Counted from the first letter of the stretch, positions 7,453-15,962 are shown. The stretch: DNA of 15,979 nucleotides from JAYSSF01 sp043720715 (GCA_043720715.1 JAYSSF010000057.1:1-15979); one strand, 5' to 3'. Numbers and translations are program-made. Notes: generated by a model from the sequence alone, not told the origin.

Positions 7453-10332
7453 CTAGCATCCAGGATATCATTCTTTCTGGCCATTGACTGGATCCATAAT
7501 CCACCTTGGATGGGTTTTATCATTGGTAGACATTGCTGCTTTGAATCATGATCTAATATGACTTGTTTCTCATGATTTTACATCAAAACACTGTGATCTA
7601 AATGTATTAGCGGGATCTCAGAGTCTAGGGTCAGGTCGCTGAGGCCTATATCATGCTTGACCATATAGTCCGATAGCTCGCGCTATGACTTGATATGATC
7701 ATGGAGTCACATTTTCAATCACATGACTGTATGTTTCTTGATATGGAGCGACTATATCATTAGTATTACATTTTACAATACTAAATTTGACCCCTGAGAT
7801 ATATAGTTCACATACGTCTTTCATCCAGTTGCCATTGATTTCTTCCCAAGCCATAAACTGTACTTTGCCTGGAGTTGTTTGAATAGTAGGACAAGATCTG
7901 ACTTGCTTGCAGGAGTCTTGTACTGTTCATCAGTTTTTGCCAGCACATAGTTTGGCTGTATCGGTATAGTCATAACACTTTTCCTCGATGACAGTAATCT
8001 GCTGGACTGGAGTACAAGCAAGAGAACATCATCCAGATCATCGTCATGATTTGGCAGTGTCCTTGTGATCACATTGTTCACCAGATTCTCTCGCGCCATT
8101 GCCACATACGGATGCGACATTGCTACATCGTAGTCAGTTGTGTGTGGTTGGACCGCTGAGTGACCCATTGGTACAGGTTCTCACGACACTATCACAGGCT
8201 ACTCATGGAGCAGGGTTGGTCTCGCGATACATAACCAAGAAGTCAGAATTATTTAGTGTTCCATAGTTTGCCACAGAACATGATCATGCTTGAGGATCTG
8301 ACTTTGTCCCGTATGATCTGACATTGGAGTCATAGTCATCATATCTTGATCAGCGAGATGGATAATATTCGTCATCATACTTATTATAATATCTATCGTC
8401 ATCAGACCTTCTCACATAGTAGCGATCCTCATATTTATCGTCTGACGTATATCTACTCACTGAGTTATTAGCTGATTTGATATTGTTGCTTGATCAGATA
8501 GTACATGTATTGTATTTGTAGGAACCGTCGAGATTTCCATTATTGCAGTTTCTATATTCATATTCACATTTCTGACCAGCTTTGACGCTTGATGTTTTAA
8601 ATGCCTTGATAAATGATGCATCATCAATTGTTCCCAAGCGAGAGTCGTAACAGCTATCACGATAGTTACGAGGTACTGGAGAGATAGAGTTTGGATTTTT
8701 GACACGATAGACGGTATCGCTTATGGGCGCTACTTTTCTGTTGTCTTCACGACGATATCATCCTGGGTCAGAGCGAACATTGCCTTGAGAGATTTGGGTA
8801 CAGCGGGTATATCTATATCTATCGGAACCACTTAAATCGCCATCGTCGCACATCCTCGTGATCGAACGACAACTATCATTTGGTCAGACTTCAGATTTTT
8901 CATACATGGTAAATGTGCTTCCATGTCCTACATATCAATAGCTATCGATCAAGCAGTTATCATTGGCTTTGCGTGGAGATTTATAGCTATAGTTGTTATT
9001 TTTGTAGTACCGATCATCATACCGATCATCATTATATCTTCCATTGCTATAGTAGTTATAGTCGTAGTCGTCATTATAGTACTTACCTCTGGAGTAGTAT
9101 CATCCATTGTTGCGATATGGATCATTGGTATTGGTATTTCTGACTCATGCGATGGTACAGGTTTGCTGGGTGTATGATCATCTCAGATATCAGTATGTGC
9201 ATGTCCTAAATTCTGACTTACATGCTTGTCATTGTGGTACCGATGATGACTCAAACGCAATTACATGTTGATTGTGAAATGTCTGTGAGCCCCAAGGAGT
9301 TGTACAGGTATATTGTCCAGGAGCGGGTTCAGTAGGAGCAAGCTTAGCATTATCAGTAGAGTAGCTGAGACGAGGACTATTTCATTTGTTATTTACTATT
9401 CATTGGACGCCATTACCGTTTGGATTGATTTTAGCTTCTTGTTGAGTTGAGATTTTAGTCTCAGGAGCGCGCACAGTAATTGGTCAGAGGTCGTATGCGA
9501 GTTCGCGAGTTCCGAGTTCCGAGTTATTATTGCTTGAATCACTATATCATCCGTTATTAGTTCTGCCACTAGGAATTCTTTCAGTGTCAATAAGCGCATA
9601 GTTTGAGACTCATTGAGTATCGTCTACATAAACCCCCTCGGCTTTGCCGTATCCCCCTTGCCCTCAAGAGGATTCCCTACGGTCTCAGGGAGTATTGGTC
9701 TGTCAATCAAGATTGATTCCAAGCTGTTGCTCTACTTGATTGATAAGAGTGGTACTATCAGATCATCTGATACCCAGATATTCATATTGTCAGTCCTGTC
9801 AGTTGAAGTAGCAAGTATGTTGTGCATATGAGCCACCGAGGACTCACTGGATACAGATTCTCTTTTCAATTACACAGACATTGTCCGTAGTAGCTTGATC
9901 AGATGCAAATGCAAGTGTCCAATCTGCTCCAGCGACTGATCTACCTCGAGGAGTAGTACATGTGGATGAGTCAGTGGTTCATTCATCTCGATAGGATGGT
10001 GAGGTGTTTATCTCTTTGTTGGTATCCGTGATAGTAATATATGTTTCACCAAAAGGGTTATCCTCATTATGTTTTGTTTCAGTTCAACTTAAGTGTTGTA
10101 CAATTTGAGCAATAATTGATTCTCCAGTTTGTTCAACTGTATCAGAAATCTGTACTCATGTCATGAGAGGAGATGTCTCAACAGGAGACAGAGAATTTCC
10201 AGTAGATATTACTTCTACGTTAGACTTAGTACGGGCAATAAGATTTCCATATCGAGTAGGATGCTGATACCGATATAGACCTCATACTCATACGATTCAG
10301 ACATAGACAATTACTCTTACGATATTTCGCAT
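7453..10332 (-). CDS. 959-residue exported or membrane-anchored protein with five Cys repeats
   Basis: The whole 2.9 kb is one open frame when TGA is Gly. The N-terminus is a basic and hydrophobic segment (MRNIVRVIVYVGIVGVGGL), a signal peptide or anchor, so the body should lie outside the cytoplasm. Residues 125-736 carry five copies of a repeat with four Cys (first Cys at 125, 343, 460, 561 and 685). Residues 743-773 match the Myxococcus cysteine-rich repeat/DUF4215 pattern (CGNG, then GEQCD, then GGCS, then C). Tyr/Asp/Asn/Arg-rich linkers separate repeats 2-3 and 4-5. The C-terminal ~185 residues have more Cys and a beta-sandwich-like stretch (VTPGSYQVIARAIGLYG). The even Cys number per repeat suggests disulfides. 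Function is unknown; a surface or adhesion role is an inference from the architecture. Confidence 0.88.
8014..8106 (-). other. Myxococcus cysteine-rich repeat/DUF4215-like motif
   Basis: Residues 743-773 of the large protein read CGNGARESGEQCD and, 14 residues later, GGCSLAC. This is the C-G-N-G-x4-G-E-x-C-D ... G-C-S-x2-C signature of extracellular disulfide repeats first described in myxobacteria. It occurs once, directly after the fifth Cys repeat. Confidence 0.85.
8284..8487 (-). repeat. low-complexity Tyr/Asp/Arg-rich linker between Cys repeats 4 and 5
   Basis: About residues 616-683 are dominated by Tyr, Asp, Arg, Ser and Asn, for example DDRYYNKYDDEYY. No hydrophobic core is visible, so it is probably a flexible extended linker. 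Confidence 0.8.
8959..9147 (-). repeat. low-complexity Tyr/Asn/Asp-rich linker between Cys repeats 2 and 3
   Basis: About residues 396-458 consist mostly of Tyr, Asn, Asp, Arg and Gly (NDDYDYNYYSNG, YNDDRYDDRYY). The DNA contains short internal repeats such as ACCGATCATCAT (9009-9020 and again from 9021), which points to growth by slippage. Confidence 0.8.
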
Positions 10333-10352
10333 AACAATATGTTATAGGTTAA

Positions 10353-10408
10353 ATGATATAGAGATAGGCGCTATGAGTCAATTGTAACTATTTATAATCT
10401 TATGTCAA
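10353..10408 (-). promoter_or_regulatory. tandem promoters for the Cys-repeat gene
   Basis: On the minus strand, TTGACA (10408-10403) is followed after 16 bp by TACAAT (10386-10381). A second pair, TTGACT (10381-10376), 17 bp and TATCAT (10358-10353), overlaps the -10 box of the first. The first pair has a perfect -35 box and one mismatch in the -10 box. Both lie 20-75 nt before the ATG at 10332. Confidence 0.55.
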
Positions 10409-10417
10409 GTCTTTGAG

Positions 10418-10502
10418 TGACATAATGTGTGTCATTTTCTCAATCGAGTTGAAGATGAGAATGAAACCAGTATAGTCACTGCTTGTGAACAGAGTTTATA
10501 AT
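10418..10502 (+). promoter_or_regulatory. candidate atpD promoter region
   Basis: The 200-nt gap between the divergent Cys-repeat gene and atpD has two weak candidates on the plus strand: TTGAAG (10449-10454), 16 bp, TATAGT (10471-10476); and a perfect TATAAT (10497-10502) without a clear -35 box. An inverted repeat TGACA-N7-TGTCA (10418-10434) lies upstream and could be an operator. None is decisive. Confidence 0.35.
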
Positions 10503-10532
10503 ATATTTTAACCTTATCTGATATAAGCCATA

Positions 10533-11933
10533 ATGACTAAGTGACGTATCGTAGCCCTCCAGTGAGTAATCGTAGATGTACAATTTGATGCTGACTTACC
10601 TCGTATCTATGATGCGATCAAGGTTACATCTCCCAATGCAGCATGAGTAGAAGTTGTGATTGAAGTATTACAGCAGCTCGATGGTAGTATCGTGAGAGGT
10701 ATCGCCATGGATAGTACTGATGGTCTACGCAGAGGCGATGAAGTAGTAGCTACTGGAGCCCCGATTATGGTGCCTGTCGGTCCAGAAGTACTCGGTCGTA
10801 TGTTCAACGTCTTGTGAGAGCCTATCGATGGACTCCCAAAACCACAGACTAAGTCAGCCTATCCAATTCACCGTCCTAGTCCAAGTTTTGAGCAATTGAC
10901 CAACAAGGCAGAAATCTTTGAAACTGGTATCAAGGTAGTTGACCTCCTCGCTCCGATGCTCAAGGGTGGTAAAGCAGGGCTATTTTGAGGTGCGGGTGTG
11001 GGTAAGACGGTGATGATGCAGGAGCTGATCCACAATATTGCTAAGGCACATGATGGTGTAGCGGTATTTGCAGGTGTAGGTGAGCGTACTCGTGAGGGTA
11101 ACGACATGTATCATGAGATGTCTGACTCAGGCGTATTGGACAAGACAGCGATGGTGTTCTGACAGATGAATGAGACGCCTGGACCTCGTGCTCGTGTCGC
11201 ATTTACTGGTCTGTCGATGGCAGAGTATTTTCGTGATGAAGAGAAGAGAGATGTATTGCTCTTTATTGATAATATCTTCCGTTTTACCCAAGCGGGTAGT
11301 GAGGTATCAGCGTTGTTGGGTCGTATCCCATCCGCAGTATGATATCAGCCTACATTGGCGACCGATATGGGAGCACTTCAAGAGCGTATTACTTCTACGG
11401 TCAATGGCTCAATCACATCGGTGCAGGCCGTATATGTACCAGCAGATGATCTGACAGATCCAGCTCCAGCGACGACATTTGCCCATCTGGATGGTACTAT
11501 CGTACTCAACCGTGCACTCACGGAGAAAGGTATCTATCCTGCAGTAGATCCACTCGATTCGACTTCCACCGTATTGACTCCTCAAGTCGTAGGACAAGAG
11601 CACTACGATGCTGCCAGAGCAGTCCAAGCGATGCTCCAAAGATACAAGGAACTTCAAGATATCATCGCAATTTTGGGTATGGAAGAGCTATCACACGAAG
11701 ACAAGCTCACTGTCCAGAGAGCTCGTAAACTCGAAAGATTTATGGGACAACCAATGCACATGGCTACACAGTTCTCCGGTATCCCAGGTGTATATTGTAA
11801 GGTAGCTGACACCATCAGGTCTGTCAAGTCGATCATGGCTGGTGAAGTGGATCATATCTCCGAAGTATACTTCAACGAAAAGGGCGATATTGATGCAGTA
11901 GTAGCAGAGTATGAAGACAAGGAGAGTAAATAG
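10533..11933 (+). CDS. atpD: F-type ATP synthase subunit beta
   Basis: 466 residues, full family length. This is the catalytic subunit of the F1 sector, which makes or hydrolyses ATP coupled to ion flow at the membrane. The Walker A motif GGAGVGKT is at residues 152-159 and its first Gly is a TGA codon. Also visible are GERTREGNDMYHEM, the Walker B LLFIDNIFRFTQAGSEVSALLGR, and the C-terminal block LSHEDKLTVQRARKLERF. Seven Gly are TGA-encoded. The start MTKGRIVALQG matches the usual N-terminus. No atpA, atpG or atpC lies beside it; it is followed by a terminator and an unrelated gene, which is unusual because atpD normally sits between atpG and atpC. The DNA is less A+T-rich than the gene cluster at 2288-5409. 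Identification is secure. Confidence 0.98.
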
Positions 11934-11958
11934 GTTATAGGTCAAATGTTGTAGGTCA
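11931..11958 (+). repeat. degenerate heptamer TAGGTTA/TAGGTCA after atpD
   Basis: TAGGTTA (11931-11937, starting with the atpD stop codon), TAGGTCA (11938-11944), a diverged unit AATGTTG, and TAGGTCA (11952-11958) keep a 7-nt period. The first unit is the reverse complement of TAACCTA repeated before gatC. Confidence 0.7.
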
Positions 11959-11963
11959 AAGGT

Positions 11964-11994
11964 AAAGTCTTCGCAGAAATGTGGGGATTTTTTT
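11964..11994 (+). terminator. intrinsic terminator of atpD with a GAAA tetraloop
   Basis: As RNA, UCUUCGCA (11968-11975) pairs with UGUGGGGA (11980-11987) around a GAAA loop, using three G-U pairs. The A-rich stretch before it (11964-11967) can pair with the first bases of the seven-T tract (11988-11994). The wobble pairs do not form on the opposite strand, so it acts for plus-strand transcripts. Confidence 0.75.
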
Positions 11995-12055
11995 ACTATT
12001 GACATTATGTATATAGATCGCTATAAGCTATTCATTATTCTGTAATGAAAGTTTG

Positions 12056-12691
12056 ATGAACAGAGCTAAATGGTCTCAAAATATTGTTGTAGACTTAGAC
12101 GATGTGATGATTCCTACTATGAAAAAAGTATTGTGATTTTATAATCATCTGATTGGATGAAAAGAATTACCTTATGATAGTGTTACGCATTTTCATTTAA
12201 ACAAGATTTTATGATTTAGCCATCTTACTGACCAGCAGTGTAAAGACCTTTTTGATGATCTTCTTGGTGACAAAGTATTTCATAGTTCATTGGGTTTTCT
12301 ACAAGATTCCCTAGAGGTTTGCCGGTATTTGAAAAATCAATGAAAAGATTTACATATTGGTACGGCTCGTTCTGAATCGCTCAAAAACAATACTATCGAT
12401 CTTTTTGAGCAGCACGGTGCTGAATGATTATTCAGTAGTTATAATTTTTTATGACACAAGCGAGATGGAAGTGATATAAGTAAGCTTAGTCTATGTCAGA
12501 GACTTAAAGCTACTATTATGATAGAGGACGCACCGCATAATGCTGAGCCTGTTGCGAACAACGGAATTACAGTATTTATGCCTTATACGTCATGGAATAA
12601 AGAATTTCTCAAAATAAATAATAATAATCCGCATATAGTAGGAGTAGAAGGTTGGGGAGAAATTAAATGAATCTATCAAGCGATCCATTAA
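12056..12691 (+). CDS. HAD-superfamily protein, 5'(3')-deoxyribonucleotidase-like
   Basis: 211 residues with TGA as Gly. HAD phosphatase motifs are in order: motif I VVDLDDVM with nucleophile D13 and acid/base D15, motif II IGTARS, and motif IV IEDAPHNA with E157/D158. The overall pattern resembles the NT5C-type deoxyribonucleotidases, which remove phosphate from nucleoside monophosphates, but the substrate cannot be fixed from sequence. No signal peptide is visible, so it is cytoplasmic. The start at ATG 12056 is the first ATG in frame; a TTG lies one codon upstream. It ends one base before the stop codon of the convergent murF. The A+T-rich composition is closer to the 2288-5409 cluster than to atpD. 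Confidence 0.8.
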
Positions 12692-12692
12692 A

Positions 12693-14099
12693 CTACTTCA
12701 AAATCGTATATAACTCAGGCCAATCATTTTGAATAACAAAGAGCGTATGGTTATGATGATAGTTGCTCATTTGAGCGAGTGCTTGCTGCATTGTCTCGAA
12801 GTGTTTGACTTCGTAGTTTAGTTTGCTGTTGAGGTTTTTGGTGATGAGTGCTGTTGAGCTTGTATCGATCAGCCATAGTTCATTGATCGAAGCAGTAGAC
12901 AAGAGTTGTGCAATTTGATCATGAATATAGTCAGACTTGGTTCATCATTCGATAATACCTGGTGTAATATAGATGACTGGTCAGGATCGTGATTGTTGGT
13001 TGATGAGTTGAATCATGGATTTATATCATTCAAGATTTCAGTTGAATGCATCATCCAAAATTGCTGTATCAGTGTGACCAAATACTCTTAGCTGCATACG
13101 ATGCTCGATAGACTGGATCTGTGAGATGCTATCCTGAAGATGCTGATCAAGACCGTAGTGTTTGAGTAGTTCGATCGCTCAACCAATGGTCGCAGGAATA
13201 TGAGATCATAGTAATTTGGTCTGATATGTGATTCATTCGTAGTCAAACTGCATTCATGCCAGATCTGGTAGTACTTGCACGTGCTGTATTGCTGTACTAT
13301 GATAGCCTTGATATTGTATATGATCTGCTGATATATATTTCGTCAGTAACTGAGAATCTGCATTATATAAGACGATACCTTGAGTATTGATATGTCTGAC
13401 TCATTCCAAGAGTGTATCGACCAATTTTTGTTCTGTGCCAAACCTCTCAAAGTGCTGATATGTTGCTCCTGTGATGATGACACTATGTGGATGGACCAGC
13501 TGTGCGATCTGATCGACATCTCCAGGGTAGTACTCTCACATCTCAATCACAATAAAGTCTACTGGCTTATTGCAGTACTGGATAATCCACTGGATGATTC
13601 ATTCATAGGTATTGATAGTGCCCGATGGATAGATGCAAGATTTGCCGCTTCACTGTATCATGTGAGCAATAATATGCTTCATCGTCGTTTTACCATAACT
13701 TCAAGAGATACCCATGACAGTTGCACCAGTTTTGAGAATGAGTTGCTCCGCAAGTTTGGCTTTGCGGCGAAAGTATGCTTTGATAATTACATTTGTTAAT
13801 GCGAACATGATGCCCAGTATCACAGGAAATCATAGAATCAATACACAGACCAAAAGAATACTATATCAATAAATCTGCATTGATGGGTCTCAATAAGCTA
13901 ACAAAATGCTCATTATAAGTCATACTCCTGTTAGTACAACCGATCATCGTGTCGCTCATTTTGCTTTGATTGTCCATGTGGGTGACTGACTCGTATGACG
14001 AAAGATCTTGAGTCATAAACGATAGATGATCGAAAGCGACCTGCCGATCTCATAGTGCTCATTTTGAAAAATATAGACGATATTGGATATTACTGTCAT
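12693..14099 (-). CDS. murF: membrane-anchored MurF-type ligase (UDP-MurNAc-tripeptide:D-Ala-D-Ala)
   Basis: 468 residues. Mur ligase that uses ATP to join D-Ala-D-Ala to the peptidoglycan precursor. The N-terminal ~125 residues are not the usual MurF domain but a membrane region with segments at about 52-70 (VVLTGVGLIMSILLA) and 79-101 (YSILLVCVLILGFPVILG), preceded by YIFQNEHYEIGR; this arrangement is known from Mur ligases of CPR bacteria. The ATP loop GSYGKTT is at 133-139 with its first Gly from TGA. Later come VIEMGEYYPGD, the C-terminal-domain hinge ILDDAFNGN (347-355), and VIYITPGIIEGG, all typical of MurF. The start overlaps the end of the upstream hydrolase gene by 10 nt, so they form one transcript. 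MurF fits better than other Mur ligases because of DDAFNGN and TPGIIE, and because ddl lies nearby. Confidence 0.88.
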
Positions 14100-14911
14100 A
14101 AGAAGTTGAAGATAGACGCTAAAACTGTCACTGGATCGTCGAGGTATGTGAAGTGTCCAGCATATGGGATAGTGACAAGTGTATTATGAGGTATTTGTTG
14201 AGCGAAAAATTGAGCATCACTAATTGGGGTTTGATCATCCTGCTCTCATCGAATAAGTAAGATAGGTATTGTGATCTGTGATAGGAGCGATCATTGATTG
14301 TATCTGACTGTTTGGTTGAAAATCTGCTGCATGATGGGTGATACTTGGGTATAATCACTTGAGTAGATGAATCTTTTTGCGATACGATGTGCGATCTGTT
14401 TGATGTGAGATCATATGCTGCCTATGCGACCAAGGAGCTTATTATAGGATTGTACTATTGCTGATAATCACTTATTAGATACAGTATTGAGTCATCATGA
14501 TCAGATGAGGATTCACTGTTGGAGCTGATGAGGATTTCATCCACGAGTCAAATGCTCGATGATCACTCTACCACCGAAACTATGTCAGATGAGGACCGAT
14601 ATTCAATACTCATGGAGCGTAGTTAGTGTATCGCTGAGTCGCTGAGCATATTCAGTGATTGTCCGTGGGGTTTGAGGTTCCTGTGATCTGGCAAATCACG
14701 GTAGGTCTACCATGATGATACGATATCACTGCTGAGATAATTGTTGTGCGGTTTGCTGAAAATGCAGTCCCGCAGACATTCGTCCGTGCAGAAAGATGCA
14801 GGTCTTCTTGATAGATCCTTGTGACTCAACAAGATAGTATGTTGTTTGTACTCCGTGAATAGATGCTGTTTTAGTTTGATATCAGGGCATAGTTTGGTAT
14901 ACTGTTTGCAT
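14090..14911 (-). CDS. alpha/beta hydrolase
   Basis: 273 residues ending in TAA. The fold is shown by the oxyanion-hole region CIFLHGRMSAG, the strand YRIIMVDLPGFARS, the nucleophile elbow GHSFGG (109-114, Ser111, with Gly109 from TGA), the acid region IRGEQDDQTP (D225/D226) and the catalytic His in AGHF (H253). The triad is complete, so it should be an active esterase, peptidase or lipase-like enzyme; the substrate is unknown. No signal peptide is seen. It is the first gene of a pair with murF and is divergent from ddl with only 31 nt between the two start codons, so promoters must overlap there. A link to cell-wall metabolism is suggested only by the neighbours. Confidence 0.92.
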
Positions 14912-14942
14912 CGTTTTTTTCAATTCTTATTCTCATATTTTC

Positions 14943-15917
14943 ATGAAGACCTTATGACTTGTATTTGGGTGAATTAGTACTGAAAGTGAGATTAGTGTCA
15001 TTACGACCTGTGCTGCGTACCGCTATATTACTCAGTGTGGTTATGATATTGTACCAATTTATATTGATAAATCAGGTAAGTGGTATCATGTGCCATCATT
15101 TAATGGAAAGATTTCTGATTTTACACATCTTTTAAAATCATGAAAATGACTATATCCTATTACAATTATTCCATGAATAGGAGGGCTCAAACTCAAGATT
15201 AAAAAAAATCGATATCAGTCAGATATGTTTATTAACTTGGATATTTTATTCCCTATTATGCATGGCAATGGCTGAGAAGATGGTAGTATCCAATGATTAG
15301 CTCAAATGTGTGGTGCATCTGTAGTAGGTCCTGATCTATTTACTGCACAATGGACAATGGATAAACTTAAAGTTAAATTGCTTTTAAAGCATTGGTGATA
15401 TCCTGTTTGTGATTATATGATTTTAACTAATGAGACATATATATGATATGATCTGGAGAACATATTTCATACATTATGAAAGCAGGTCGTAGTTAAACCT
15501 TGTTCCGGATGATCTTCCATTGGTGTTGCTAAATGCTCGAACTTAGATCAATTGAGACAATGAATTGAGGTTGCTCTTAATTTAGACCAATATATTATAA
15601 TTGAACCATATCTTGAGTGATATCTTGAGGTATGTTGTGCGGTATCATTAATTGATAGCAAGATTCAAGCGTCTCTCATTGAAGATCCGGGACGCGGAGG
15701 AGAAGTATTGGATTTTGATGACAAATATAGCCCTACCGGAGGTTCATTTACAGGCACTGCAAGAATACCAAAGATACCTGCTGAGCTCGATGCTAGTACT
15801 ACCAAAGCAATTAGGTCAACTTGTGAGTCAATTTATAGTGATTTATGAATGACAGGTACTCCAAGAATTGACTTTCTGATTAATCGGCTAAATAGAAAAT
15901 TTAGTGTGGCTAAATAA
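14943..15917 (+). CDS. ddl: D-alanine--D-alanine ligase, lacking its C-terminal catalytic motif
   Basis: 324 residues with TGA as Gly. ATP-grasp enzyme that makes D-Ala-D-Ala for MurF. Visible are LGLVFGGISTESEIS at the N-terminus, LFPIMHGNGGEDGSIQGL (HGNGGEDG at 107-114, with Gly111 from TGA), VVGPD, the ATP-binding loop KPCSGGSSIGV (185-195), IIIEPYLEGYLEV, the lid region with DKYSPTGGS, and RIDF at 308-311, whose Asp310 is the first Mg ligand. In known Ddl proteins about 45-50 residues follow, including the N-E-x-N motif that supplies the other Mg ligands and substrate contacts. Here TAA comes 14 codons after Asp310, where that motif should stand, and it is not found in any frame in the remaining bases. 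The gene is therefore probably 3'-truncated. Confidence 0.9.
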
Positions 15918-15962
15918 CCTAGAAAACAGCATAATAGAGCTGTTATTTAGAACTAATTTAGC
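15886..15962 (+). repeat. direct and inverted repeats across the 3' end of ddl
   Basis: GGCTAAATAGAAAA (15886-15899) is repeated as GGCTAAATA-acct-AGAAAA (15908-15926). CTAAATAAC (15910-15918) pairs with GTTATTTAG (15942-15950), AACAGC (15925-15930) with GCTGTT (15939-15944), and GCTAAAT (15909-15915) with ATTTAGC (15956-15962). The nested hairpins may act as a terminator or mark the edge of an inserted or rearranged segment. Confidence 0.75.

Larger units (their letters stand above)
8125..9960 (-). repeat. five-copy four-cysteine protein repeat (C-x27-C-x6-C-x13/15-C)
   Basis: Cys positions in the 959-residue protein are 125/153/160/174, 343/371/378/392, 460/488/495/511, 561/589/596/610 and 685/713/720/736. 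The first spacing is 28 and the second 7 in every copy; the third is 14, 14, 16, 14 and 16. Shared residues include a Gly before the second Cys in most copies, R-x-C at the third Cys, and G-x-L-x-G-S between the third and fourth. DNA coordinates of the copies are 9811-9960, 9157-9306, 8800-8955, 8503-8652 and 8125-8280. I do not know a named family with this spacing. Confidence 0.9.

Noticed and set aside
8913..9177. Plus-strand open frame with a very hydrophobic, Ile/Val-rich product resembling a membrane protein
   Set aside because: It is antisense to the Tyr/Asp/Asn-rich linker of the Cys-repeat protein; codons such as GAT and TAT read backwards give ATC and ATA. The minus-strand frame is open for 960 codons and carries the regular Cys pattern.
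9396..9599. Minus-strand open frame of 67 codons starting MRLLTLKEF
   Set aside because: It is in a different frame inside the Cys-repeat gene and has no independent support.
13380..13799. Plus-strand open frame of 139 codons
   Set aside because: It is antisense to murF, where the minus strand has the ATP loop and MurF-specific motifs. No family is recognisable on the plus strand.
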